19,939 nucleotides of DNA from CALCKU01 sp964534845 (GTDB taxonomy: Bacteria > Pseudomonadota > Alphaproteobacteria > Caulobacterales > Maricaulaceae): positions 1-19,939 of the forward strand of contig CAZHPV010000050.1 of assembly GCA_964534845.1 (NCBI GenBank), in the 5' to 3' direction. Below, one piece after another: positions 1-7,405 of the stretch (position 1 is its first letter; each line of letters begins with the position of its first letter). Under the pieces are notes generated by a model. The model did no database searches. It saw only the letters and a program-made list of their open reading frames with translations, and had not been told where the DNA came from. A program made the position numbers and the translations under genes.

Positions 1-11
1 GATTAGAGCTT

Positions 12-641
12 ATGGCCCGTCCAAAATATTCAGATGAAGCTGTTTCTGATCGGATAGACATGATCCTCACGGCGGCTTTGACTATACTCGAATCTGAGGG
101 GTCTATTGAAGCCGTAACCTTACGCAAGACCGCGAAATTATTGGGACAAAGCTATACAGCGCTCTACCGTTATTTTAACAATAAGGCAGACCTTGTTGTT
201 GCCCTGCGCACACGGGCCTACCGGCGTATGGAAGAAACGCTTTTGGCATCTCAAGAGGATCAACAATCTTCACTCGAGAACCTTCATGCACTCACACAGG
301 CCTATATTGACCGCGGTTTAAAACGCCCAGCCCTTTACCGTCTCATGTTTTTTGAATTTGAAGACGAAGAAAACAGCCAATATTTTGACGCGCTGATTGA
401 CGCCAAACGCGACTGTTTGAATGTCTGCACACAAGTCGTCACCGAGGCGCAAGAGGATGGTAGTTTAAGGCGCAATATCGACCCTTTAACAGGGGCTCAT
501 ATTTTTTGGACCAATGCCCATGGTCTGGTCTCGCTTGAAATTGGCAACCAATTGGTTATGGGCCGCAAAATCAATATATTGCGAGATGTCATTATTCAAA
601 ATGTTTTAATCGGCCTCAATAATATGAAAACGGGTTTATGA
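12..641 (+). CDS. TetR/AcrR-family transcriptional regulator
   Basis: A 209-residue protein with the TetR layout: an N-terminal helical DNA-binding domain (about residues 12-62) and an all-helical C-terminal ligand/dimer domain. The helix-turn-helix core is recognisable around residues 38-58, with the family pattern of Lys-Thr-Ala-Lys-Leu-Leu-Gly followed by Ala-Leu-Tyr-Arg-Tyr-Phe and then Lys-Ala-Asp-Leu. The C-terminal half is generic and I cannot name a ligand. The stop is one base before the start of the PF10118 gene, so the two are almost certainly co-transcribed. Such regulators usually repress their own operon, so it may control the two genes that follow (inference). The window starts only 11 bases upstream, so its promoter cannot be examined. 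Confidence 0.93.
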   Translation: MARPKYSDEAVSDRIDMILTAALTILESEGSIEAVTLRKTAKLLGQSYTALYRYFNNKADLVVALRTRAYRRMEETLLASQEDQQSSLENLHALTQAYIDRGLKRPALYRLMFFEFEDEENSQYFDALIDAKRDCLNVCTQVVTEAQEDGSLRRNIDPLTGAHIFWTNAHGLVSLEIGNQLVMGRKINILRDVIIQNVLIGLNNMKTGL

Positions 642-642
642 T

Positions 643-1524
643 ATGCTGAACCGTAAAACGACAATACCCCTGCCCCGTGATATTCCTTTCGAGTTTCCAG
701 ACGACATTGATCCCCACTGGATTTACGGCGACCCTGAAATGTCCTGCATGGTCAATGGGTCCTCGCTCGTTATGCCTTATCTAGAACCTTTTTTGGTCAA
801 ATCCATCAGGGACTGCGCCGCCCATATTGATGAGCCTTTGCTAAAGAATGAGATCAAAGGCTTTGCCGATCAGGAAGTCTATCATTTCAAAACCCACCGC
901 CGCTTTAATGAAATCCTGAAAAGCAAGGGCTATCCCGAGCTTGCTGAGCATGAGCAAAAAATGAAGGCCGCCTATCTCAAATTGAGCCATAAATCACTAC
1001 AAAAGCGCATGGCGTATACGGCCGGTTTTGAAGCCATGACGATGGGAATAACGAAATGGGTGATTGAGGACCGTGTTAAATTATTTGCGGGCGCGGATAC
1101 CCGTGTCGCCTCTTTTGCCATTTGGCATATGGTAGAAGAAACCGAACATAAATGCGTAGCTTTTGACGCCTATCAAGCCGTCTTCGGGAGCGGATTAAAG
1201 GCCTATTGGCACCGAATGTTAGGTGTGTTTCACGGCTCACTCCATGTTCTGATTTTGTCGCGCGCGGGCTATCATATTATGCTTAAAAAGGACGGGCTCT
1301 GGAAAAGTCCAAAGTCCCGCTGGCGGTTATGGCGGCGTATATGCTGGTTTACAATGGCAGCCGGGCCGTACCTTATCAGAGCGGCGCTACCGGGTCATAA
1401 TCCGCGCCAAGAAAAAGACCCGCAATGGGTGCTAGATTGGTTGGAGGGCTATAATAAAAGCGACACCACTCGTGCACCTCTGATTGATACGCATCATCCG
1501 GATATGCCGGTGCCATTTCACTAA
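643..1524 (+). CDS. PF10118-type predicted metal-dependent hydrolase (ferritin-like diiron protein)
   Basis: A 293-residue soluble protein that I recognise as the PF10118 'predicted metal-dependent hydrolase' family. Two ExxH motifs stand out, Glu78-Val-Tyr-His81 and Glu166-Thr-Glu-His169. With Glu48 and Glu130 they give the four-Glu/two-His set expected of a ferritin-like diiron centre. The second motif lies in the typical stretch His-Met-Val-Glu-Glu-Thr-Glu-His-Lys-Cys-Val-Ala-Phe-Asp. The family's substrate is unknown to me; the name 'hydrolase' is historical and an oxygen-dependent diiron reaction is as likely (inference from the ligand set). It sits one base after the TetR gene and 17 bases before a styrene-oxide-isomerase-like membrane gene, which suggests one regulated pathway acting on a small hydrophobic compound. 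Confidence 0.88.
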   Translation: MLNRKTTIPLPRDIPFEFPDDIDPHWIYGDPEMSCMVNGSSLVMPYLEPFLVKSIRDCAAHIDEPLLKNEIKGFADQEVYHFKTHRRFNEILKSKGYPELAEHEQKMKAAYLKLSHKSLQKRMAYTAGFEAMTMGITKWVIEDRVKLFAGADTRVASFAIWHMVEETEHKCVAFDAYQAVFGSGLKAYWHRMLGVFHGSLHVLILSRAGYHIMLKKDGLWKSPKSRWRLWRRICWFTMAAGPYLIRAALPGHNPRQEKDPQWVLDWLEGYNKSDTTRAPLIDTHHPDMPVPFH

Positions 1525-1541
1525 GGAATAGAGGGGACATC

Positions 1542-2030
1542 ATGGACATTAATCCAACAATTCGGCGGGAGCAGATAAAGCTCATAGGACACGGCGCACT
1601 TCTTATTTTTATCGGCGGGGTTTTAGGTTTCGGCTTCGTATTTTTCTTGATTGGGAAAATCGCGCTTTGGCCAATACCGTGGGAAATAAATTATCAAATG
1701 CCCGGAACATATGATGCTTGGCGCATGGCGCATATGGAAGGCATTGTAAACGGGTTGGCCTTATGGATGGTCGCCGCTATTCTACCTCTCTTTCCCTTTA
1801 CTGAAAAAGGCAAAAAGCGCATTGCCTTCTGGATGACTATCGTCGGCTGGACAATTGTTGTGGCCTCCTCTCTTGATCCGTTCTTTGAAAATAGTCGCGG
1901 TCTGGAATTTGGCGGGCCGGCAACCAACCAAATCGCCTTTTTTCTTTTTTATGTGGGTGTTGTCGCGGTCATGGTTGTTATGGCGGCCATTGCGTGGCGC
2001 TGCTTTAGACCCACGGCCAAAGACAAGTAA
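1542..2030 (+). CDS. Styrene-oxide-isomerase-like four-helix membrane protein
   Basis: A 162-residue integral membrane protein with four predicted helices (about residues 17-38, 66-86, 95-111 and 127-150) and a good ribosome-binding site (gaggggac) before the ATG. Its pattern matches what I remember of styrene-oxide isomerase StyC: Gly-His-Gly near residue 17, then Pro-Gly...Trp-Arg-Met-Ala-His64...Asn70-Gly, and an Arg-Gly-Leu-x-Phe-Gly motif after helix 3. In StyC the His of this motif is the heme b ligand and the Asn six residues later is in the active site; both are present here. The StyC Asp next to Gly-Trp and the Tyr seven residues later appear to be Val and Ser here, so it may not catalyse the same epoxide rearrangement. 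The StyC comparison is from memory. Last gene of the TetR/PF10118 unit. Confidence 0.7.
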   Translation: MDINPTIRREQIKLIGHGALLIFIGGVLGFGFVFFLIGKIALWPIPWEINYQMPGTYDAWRMAHMEGIVNGLALWMVAAILPLFPFTEKGKKRIAFWMTIVGWTIVVASSLDPFFENSRGLEFGGPATNQIAFFLFYVGVVAVMVVMAAIAWRCFRPTAKDK

Positions 2031-2253
2031 GCCTGACATTTTGGGTTCAAGGCATTTCACGCCCGCCGTGCAATCTTGGCTCTCTATAGAGGTTTTTATG
2101 CGTAGTGCGCGATAACCAAAAATTGCGTTTATACCTAGCATCAGCTCGCAAAATACCGCCTTACCAAACATCCCGCGCAATAAAAGTCGCGGGGCAGGTA
2201 AAACTGGAATATGAGGAATTGCTTTTCTCAATTTTGGCACCTATAGCAAAACG
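2031..2253. other. Intergenic region before ccmF, with a GC-rich hairpin
   Basis: These 223 bases hold no convincing gene. The clearest structure is a perfect 6-bp GC stem, cccgcg at 2172-2177 pairing with cgcggg at 2188-2193, with a 10-base A-rich loop. It is not followed by a T-run, so it is not a classical terminator of the upstream operon. A short palindrome ctctatagag followed by gttttt (near 2083-2097) could be a very weak terminator. Short frames on both strands cross the region but lack ribosome-binding sites and recognisable protein. Confidence 0.5.
2219..2247 (+). promoter_or_regulatory. Possible ccmF promoter giving a near-leaderless mRNA
   Basis: ttgctt at 2219-2224 and tatagc at 2242-2247 are separated by 17 bases, a sigma-70-like arrangement with only a partial match to consensus. 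If used, transcription would begin at about 2253-2254, where the ccmF ATG lies. No Shine-Dalgarno sequence is visible before that ATG, which agrees with a leaderless start. Weak evidence by sequence alone. Confidence 0.3.
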
Positions 2254-4197
2254 ATGTTAGCAGAATTTGGGCATTTCGCGCTTATCTTAGCACTTTTCAC
2301 GGCGGGCGCACAGGGAACATTATCTTTATGGGGCGCCGCAAAGGGCCAAGCGCAGTTTATGGCGTTTGGAGACCGTGCCGCTATCGCGCAATTTTTCTTG
2401 ACGACCCTGTCTTTCATCGCCCTTACAGGCGTCTTTATTCAATCAGATTTCAGTGTCAAACTCGCCGCCACACATTCACATTCCTTAAAGCCGTTCATTT
2501 ACAAAATATCGGGTGTATGGGGAAACCATGAAGGCTCTATACTGCTATGGACTCTGATGTTGGCCCTATACGGCGCGCTCATTCCGCCCTTTGGAAAACA
2601 TCTACCGCCCACTCTTAAAGCCCGAGCTATCGGCGTGCAGGGGCTTCTGGGTTTCGGTTTTTTGGCGTTCATTTTATTTACTTCGAACCCCTTTGAACGG
2701 CTCGACCCCGCCCCCATTGACGGGCTGGGGTTAAACCCGTTACTCCAAGACCCCGGTCTGGCCATACACCCACCCCTCTTATATCTCGGCTATGTGGGCT
2801 TTTCAGTCGCTTTCGCCTTTTCCATCGCCGCCCTCCTAGAAGGTAAGGTAGATGCCATCTGGGCGCGCTGGGTGCGCCCTTGGGTCATCCTTGCCTGGAG
2901 CTTTTTGACCCTTGGTATAACAATGGGCTCTGTCTGGGCCTATTACGAGTTAGGATGGGGCGGATGGTGGATGTGGGACCCCGTTGAAAATGTCAGCTTC
3001 ATGCCCTGGCTTTTGGGAACCGCCCTCCTGCATTCGATAATGGTTCTTGGCACACGGCACCAACTCGCCTCGTGGACAATCCTACTGGGGATAAGCGCTT
3101 TCTCCCTCAGCCTTATCGGTACATTTGTTGTGCGTTCCGGTGTTCTAGTTTCAGTTCATGCCTTTGCCGTAGACCCCGCGCGGGGCGTCTTCATCTTGGC
3201 TCTGCTTATAGCGGCAACGGGCGGAGCCCTTACCCTTTATGCTATGCGGGCGAAAACCTTGAAAGGCCCTGGAGGCTTCTCTCTGCTGTCAAGGCAAGGC
3301 GGACTGGTCCTCAACAATATGCTCCTTATCACGGCGACGGCCACCGTATTTCTAGGCACATTTTATCCACTTTTCATGGACGGCGTAACGGGCGAAAAAA
3401 TCACTGTTGCCAAACCGTATTTTGACCTCACATTTGCGCCTATCATGTTGATCCTGATTTTATTTATGGGCGCAGCCCCGTTGTTAAAGTGGCAAGGAGA
3501 GAGCTGGCAGGGTTTGAAAAAACTGGGCGTTACAAGTCTTATCCTGGCAGGCCTCATCATAGCAGGCTCTGTTATTCTCGGAAAATCCTTTCTAGGCGGT
3601 ATAGGTCTGTTTTTTGCCGCCTATCTCGCCACCGGCACTCTTTTGGCGCTTTATCGTCGTACCCAGAAATTTAAGGCTTTTCGCCAACAGCCTGCGTCGA
3701 CCTATGGCTTTTTCTTTGCCCATTTGGGCGTCGCTATTTTTACAATCGGTGCTGTTGCCATGTCGGTCTGGGCGCAAGAAGATGCGGGCCGGATTAAAAT
3801 AGGCGAGACAATTACAAGCGCGGGATATGAGTTTACACTCGAAAAAGTCGCACCCGGAGTGCGAGAAAATTATCAATTTCTTGCAGCCGATATCAATATT
3901 CATAAAAATGGAAAATACATCACATCTCTTAGTACGGAACAAAGATTTTACCCGGTGCGCGAAATGATAACCACTGAAGCCGGATTTCATTTCACAGCCG
4001 GGGCGACGCTTTTTGCCGCTATCGGTGAAGGGGACGAAACTCGTGGTTGGAAAATTCGGGCCAATTATCACCCTCTCGTAACATGGATTTGGTTTGGCGC
4101 ATTCTTAATGGCGCTGGCTGGGTTTATTTCCTTATGTGACGCAAGGTTGCGGTTCTCTCCACATGCAGACGAAGCCATGCAAAAGGCACCAACGTGA
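2254..4197 (+). CDS. ccmF: Cytochrome c heme lyase subunit CcmF
   Basis: A 647-residue polytopic inner-membrane protein of full family length. CcmF takes heme from CcmE and, with CcmH and CcmI, attaches it to apocytochrome c on the periplasmic side (System I). The signature WWD segment is at residues about 235-247 (WGGWWMWDPVENV). The His residues known to matter in the family are present: His172 and His302 in periplasmic loops and His261 and His490 in membrane helices. A soluble periplasmic segment lies between about residues 510 and 610, followed by a final helix. The start has no visible Shine-Dalgarno sequence. The gene overlaps the next by four bases (gtga), so ccmG is translationally coupled. 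Its client cytochromes may include the multiheme proteins encoded from 7400 onwards. Confidence 0.98.
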   Translation: MLAEFGHFALILALFTAGAQGTLSLWGAAKGQAQFMAFGDRAAIAQFFLTTLSFIALTGVFIQSDFSVKLAATHSHSLKPFIYKISGVWGNHEGSILLWTLMLALYGALIPPFGKHLPPTLKARAIGVQGLLGFGFLAFILFTSNPFERLDPAPIDGLGLNPLLQDPGLAIHPPLLYLGYVGFSVAFAFSIAALLEGKVDAIWARWVRPWVILAWSFLTLGITMGSVWAYYELGWGGWWMWDPVENVSFMPWLLGTALLHSIMVLGTRHQLASWTILLGISAFSLSLIGTFVVRSGVLVSVHAFAVDPARGVFILALLIAATGGALTLYAMRAKTLKGPGGFSLLSRQGGLVLNNMLLITATATVFLGTFYPLFMDGVTGEKITVAKPYFDLTFAPIMLILILFMGAAPLLKWQGESWQGLKKLGVTSLILAGLIIAGSVILGKSFLGGIGLFFAAYLATGTLLALYRRTQKFKAFRQQPASTYGFFFAHLGVAIFTIGAVAMSVWAQEDAGRIKIGETITSAGYEFTLEKVAPGVRENYQFLAADINIHKNGKYITSLSTEQRFYPVREMITTEAGFHFTAGATLFAAIGEGDETRGWKIRANYHPLVTWIWFGAFLMALAGFISLCDARLRFSPHADEAMQKAPT

Positions 4198-4721
4198 TCC
4201 GCGCCTTAGCCCCCCTGCTCGTTTTTCTAGTGATCGGCTTGGCCTTTGCGATTGGCCTAACTAAAGACCCTAGCAAGCTTCCCTCTGAATTAATTGATCG
4301 CCCATTTCCAGACTTTGCCCTCAGTAATTTATATGATCCTGAGCAGATATTGACCGAGGATATTATCAAAAACCGGGTCTCGTTAATCAATGTGTTTGGC
4401 TCTTGGTGTGTTGCTTGTGATGTCGAACATCCGCTTTTAATGCGCCTTGCCGAGCAAGATAGCGTCAATATCATTGGTATTGATTGGAGGGATGACCGCG
4501 AGAAAGGCAAGGCGTGGCTGGCGCGGCGCGGCGATCCATATAACACAATCATTTTTGACAATGAAAGCCTTCTGGCAATCAAGCTCGGCATTACGGGTGC
4601 ACCCGAAACCTTTGTTACAGATAAGCTGGGCAATATACGTTATAAACATATCGGCATTATTACGTCCGATATTTGGACACAAAAACTACAGCCTATTATC
4701 AGAAAGCTCGAAACAGAATGA
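4194..4721 (+). CDS. ccmG: Thiol:disulfide interchange protein CcmG/DsbE
   Basis: A 175-residue thioredoxin-fold protein anchored by an N-terminal helix (about residues 4-22) and facing the periplasm. The redox motif is Trp71-Cys72-Val-Ala-Cys75, and the cis-proline motif Thr-Gly-Ala-Pro-Glu-Thr typical of CcmG is near residue 142. Its job is to keep the Cys-x-x-Cys-His cysteines of apocytochromes reduced before heme attachment. The start is a GTG inside the ccmF stop region (gtga overlap), the only start that keeps the membrane anchor. The stop overlaps the ccmH start as atga. The position between ccmF and ccmH matches System I operons. Confidence 0.96.
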   Translation: MIRALAPLLVFLVIGLAFAIGLTKDPSKLPSELIDRPFPDFALSNLYDPEQILTEDIIKNRVSLINVFGSWCVACDVEHPLLMRLAEQDSVNIIGIDWRDDREKGKAWLARRGDPYNTIIFDNESLLAIKLGITGAPETFVTDKLGNIRYKHIGIITSDIWTQKLQPIIRKLETE

Positions 4722-5116
4722 CGCGGTTTTTCATAGCACTTATTCTCCTATTGAGTTTAGCATTGCCCGGCAGTGCACAAATTTCTAATGACGCTCTTGA
4801 AGCGCAAACTCGTGAAATAGGCCAATCCTTGCGGTGTGTGGTCTGTCAGAACCAGAGCATAAACGACTCGGATGCGCCCTTGGCTAGCGATATGCGAAAC
4901 CTTATCAAGCAAAAATTGAAAGAGGGTAATTCTCAAGATGAAATCATAGCCTATATGCGTGATAAATATGGTGATTATGTTTTACTAAAACCGCCGGTTC
5001 AAACGAATACACTTATCCTGTGGCTGGGACCATTTTTATTGTTAGCTTTAATCTTTATATGGTTTGCGCGACATGTTCGAAACCATGCCTCTGAGGTGCA
5101 AGACCCAACCGAGTAA
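4718..5116 (+). CDS. ccmH: Cytochrome c maturation protein CcmH (CcmL-type, short form)
   Basis: A 132-residue protein with a signal sequence or anchor (residues 4-20), the family motif Leu-Arg-Cys40-Val-Val-Cys43-Gln-Asn-Gln-Ser, a helical periplasmic domain and a second membrane helix (about 97-118). It is a thiol oxidoreductase that handles the apocytochrome heme-binding cysteines together with CcmG, in the heme lyase complex with CcmF and CcmI. A longer in-frame reading from 4673 exists, but it would overlap ccmG by 49 bases and place charged residues before the signal peptide; the ATG at 4718, overlapping the ccmG stop as atga, is better. This is the short form of CcmH; the TPR part fused to it in E. 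coli is supplied here by the separate ccmI gene at 6558. Confidence 0.95.
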   Translation: MTRFFIALILLLSLALPGSAQISNDALEAQTREIGQSLRCVVCQNQSINDSDAPLASDMRNLIKQKLKEGNSQDEIIAYMRDKYGDYVLLKPPVQTNTLILWLGPFLLLALIFIWFARHVRNHASEVQDPTE

Positions 5117-5128
5117 AATATCGCTTGC

Positions 5129-5159
5129 TTGGCAAATAAATCTTAGCTACGGTTTATAA
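5129..5159 (+). promoter_or_regulatory. Possible sigma-70-type promoter of gdhA
   Basis: In the 67-base gap after ccmH, ttggca (5129-5134) is followed 18-19 bases later by an AT-rich tttataaaat block (5153-5162). The gap also contains the very strong ribosome-binding site aggggggcg just before the gdhA ATG. This suggests gdhA, and possibly ccmI after it, is transcribed independently of ccmFGH. Prediction from sequence only. Confidence 0.4.
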
Positions 5160-5183
5160 AATTTAAAGTTCAGGGGGGCGCTT

Positions 5184-6533
5184 ATGAACACTATTAAAGA
5201 TAAAGACTTGGCTGCATTTATGGCGGGCGTGGTAAAACGAAACCCGGGAGAGCCGGAGTTCCATCAGGCCGTTCAAGAAGTCGCAATGGATATTGTTCCT
5301 TATATCAAGGACAATGAAACTATCAAAAAAATGCAAATATTGGAACGGATGACAGAACCGGACCGCATTGTTTCTTTCCGAGTTACTTGGGAGGATGATG
5401 AGGGCAATATCCGGGTTAATCGGGGATATCGCGTCCAACAAAATAATGCGATTGGTCCGTATAAAGGCGGGATAAGATTTCATCCAACCGTCACGCAAAG
5501 TGTTTTGAAATTCCTGGCCTTTGAACAGGTGTTTAAAAACTCTCTGACAGGTCTTCCATTAGGCGGCGGTAAAGGCGGCGCAAATTTTAATCCTAAAGGT
5601 AAGTCTGACCGCGAAATCATGCGTTTCTGTCAGGCTTTCATGACTGAGCTTACAAAATATCTTGGACCCAATACGGATGTTCCCGCGGGCGATATCGGTG
5701 TTGGCGGTCGCGAGGTGGGCTATATGTTCGGACAATATAAACGCTTAACGGACCGATTTGAAGGTGTCCTGACGGGTAAGGGTATTGAGTTTGGCGGAAG
5801 CAAAGTGCGGCCTGAAGCCACAGGTTACGGCGTCGTGTATATGATGGAGGCCATGCTTGCGGAGAAAAAGGACACTCTGAAGAATAAGAAATGTCTTGTT
5901 TCGGGGTCTGGCAATGTCGCGCAATTCTGCGCCGAAAAACTTCTGGAATTGGGTGCGCAGGTCATGACAATGTCTGATAGCGGCGGGACAGTTTACAAAG
6001 AAAAAGGCTTTAGCGCGAAGGACTTGGACGCGCTCATGGAATTCAAGTCCAAAGGTGGCCGCTTGTCAGATTTTAGCGCTCAAATTAATGCTGAATATCA
6101 CGAAGGTAAGCGCCCTTGGTTCATAGATTGTGATCTCGCATTCCCTTGTGCTACGCAAAATGAAATCGAGGCAGAAGACGCCCGCGATTTGGTTAAAAAC
6201 AAATGCCAAGGCATTTCGGAGGGCGCAAATATGCCTAGCGACCCTGAAGCCATTGACATCATTCGTGAGGCTGGCATTATCCATGCGCCTTCAAAAGCAG
6301 CGAATGCTGGCGGCGTGGCGGTCTCGGGTTTGGAAATGAGTCAGAATAGTCTCCGCATGAGTTGGAGTCGTGAAGAAGTCGATACACATCTTAAAAAGAT
6401 CATTGTCAATATTCACGAACAATGTGCCCTTAAAGGTCGCGACAAAACCGGAAAAATAGACTATTTCAAAGGGGCAAATATCGCCGGCTTTGATAAGGTC
6501 GCCAATGCAATGCTAGCTTATGGTGCAATGTAA
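5184..6533 (+). CDS. gdhA: NADP-type glutamate dehydrogenase
   Basis: A 449-residue, full-length hexameric-type glutamate dehydrogenase, close to E. coli GdhA in motif content. It catalyses the reductive amination of 2-oxoglutarate with ammonium and NADPH, in the cytoplasm. The substrate domain shows Gly-Pro-Tyr-Lys94-Gly-Gly-Ile-Arg-Phe and Gly-Gly-Gly-Lys130-Gly-Gly, followed by Pro-Ala-Gly-Asp-Ile-Gly-Val-Gly. The Rossmann domain has Ser-Gly-Ser-Gly-Asn-Val-Ala (residues 240-246) and then Ser-Asp-Ser-Gly-Gly-Thr (264-269), which resembles the NADP-dependent enzymes rather than NAD-dependent ones. The start has an excellent Shine-Dalgarno sequence. It is oddly placed between ccmH and ccmI, on the same strand and only 24 bases before ccmI. 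Confidence 0.97.
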   Translation: MNTIKDKDLAAFMAGVVKRNPGEPEFHQAVQEVAMDIVPYIKDNETIKKMQILERMTEPDRIVSFRVTWEDDEGNIRVNRGYRVQQNNAIGPYKGGIRFHPTVTQSVLKFLAFEQVFKNSLTGLPLGGGKGGANFNPKGKSDREIMRFCQAFMTELTKYLGPNTDVPAGDIGVGGREVGYMFGQYKRLTDRFEGVLTGKGIEFGGSKVRPEATGYGVVYMMEAMLAEKKDTLKNKKCLVSGSGNVAQFCAEKLLELGAQVMTMSDSGGTVYKEKGFSAKDLDALMEFKSKGGRLSDFSAQINAEYHEGKRPWFIDCDLAFPCATQNEIEAEDARDLVKNKCQGISEGANMPSDPEAIDIIREAGIIHAPSKAANAGGVAVSGLEMSQNSLRMSWSREEVDTHLKKIIVNIHEQCALKGRDKTGKIDYFKGANIAGFDKVANAMLAYGAM

Positions 6534-6557
6534 CTTTTAGAGATGAGTGTGTAAAAG

Positions 6558-7361
6558 ATGATGTGGTTTTTATTTGGCGTATTATTTTTAGCCACACTCT
6601 TATTTCTAATAGCCCCCTTATATAAAAAGCGTACTGACAATCAGGATTCAGAAAACCAAGGTCCAACGACCATGGTTGCAATGGTCCTCTTTTCCGCTCT
6701 GATATTTGGCTCATTGGGTGTGTACTCGCTTATCGGACGTTCCGACCTTGCCCAACGTCCAAAGGCACAGCCAGCTGTTTTATCTCCGCAGCAGGCCTTA
6801 TCACAAAACGCTACCCCCCAGCACGATAATGAAATGTCTATCGAACAACTTGTCGGGGGACTAGAAGAGAAATTAAAAGAAAACCCAAACAATCCTCAAG
6901 GGTGGGTATTGTACGCTCGTAGCCTCATGACTTTGCAACGCTATGACGAGGCTTTTACGGCCTATGAGCGTGTATTGAGCCTGACAGAGAACAACCCCAA
7001 TATTGTCGAGGAGTTGCGTAGCGCAAAGGAATTCGCTGCACAGCAAATTGCCGGGGCAACCCGTCAATCTCAAGACGTACAATCACAGACTAGCGGCCCG
7101 ACACAGGAAGATATAGCGGCCGCCTCCCAAATGACCCAAAGTGACCGCGATGCAATGATACAAGGTATGGTTGACGGTCTATCGGCCAAGCTTGTAGAAG
7201 ATCCCAACGACCCTAATCAATGGGTAAGGCTCCTGCGTGCCCGCGCCGTTTTAAAGCAAGGTGAGCAAGCCCAGATTGAAATTGCGCGGATGAAAAACAC
7301 CTTTGCTGAACAACCGCAAACAATCACGCGGATATTACAATCATCGGGTTGGGATAAGTAA
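6558..7361 (+). CDS. ccmI: Cytochrome c maturation protein CcmI (CycH-like, TPR)
   Basis: A 267-residue protein with two N-terminal membrane helices (about residues 2-20 and 38-57) and a periplasmic part. Residues about 95-145 read as a TPR unit with the usual Gly-Trp-Val-Leu-Tyr-Ala-Arg...Leu...Tyr-Asp-Glu-Ala pattern. A related unit follows at about 200-245 (Val-Asp-Gly-Leu-x-x-Lys-Leu...Pro-Asn-Asp-Pro-x-x-Trp), so the C-terminal half looks like a repeat of the first. CcmI is the apocytochrome chaperone of the System I heme lyase. The ATG at 6561 is an equally good start. It follows gdhA by 24 bases and is separated from ccmFGH by that gene. It converges with the decaheme operon that ends at 7400. 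Confidence 0.9.
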   Translation: MMWFLFGVLFLATLLFLIAPLYKKRTDNQDSENQGPTTMVAMVLFSALIFGSLGVYSLIGRSDLAQRPKAQPAVLSPQQALSQNATPQHDNEMSIEQLVGGLEEKLKENPNNPQGWVLYARSLMTLQRYDEAFTAYERVLSLTENNPNIVEELRSAKEFAAQQIAGATRQSQDVQSQTSGPTQEDIAAASQMTQSDRDAMIQGMVDGLSAKLVEDPNDPNQWVRLLRARAVLKQGEQAQIEIARMKNTFAEQPQTITRILQSSGWDK

Positions 7362-7385
7362 TCACGAGAGATTTAACCGACTTAC

Positions 7386-7405
7386 CGCCAGCGGCGCTTT
7401 TATTT
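7386..7405 (+). terminator. Weak intrinsic terminator candidate after ccmI
   Basis: Between the convergent ccmI and decaheme genes, cgcc (7386-7389) and ggcg (7393-7396) form a short stem with a 3-base loop, followed by cttttattt. The stem is only 4 bp, so it may not be efficient, and the T-run overlaps the stop codon of the opposing gene. Confidence 0.3.

Noticed and set aside
2172..2193. Intrinsic terminator of the TetR operon
   Set aside because: The GC stem is good, but no T-run follows on either strand.
1782..2240. Minus-strand frame of 152 residues crossing the intergenic region before ccmF
   Set aside because: It mostly mirrors the StyC-like gene, has no ribosome site, and its product shows no recognisable pattern.
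3592..4071. Minus-strand 159-residue frame
   Set aside because: It lies fully inside ccmF, which is certain from its motifs; an antisense shadow.
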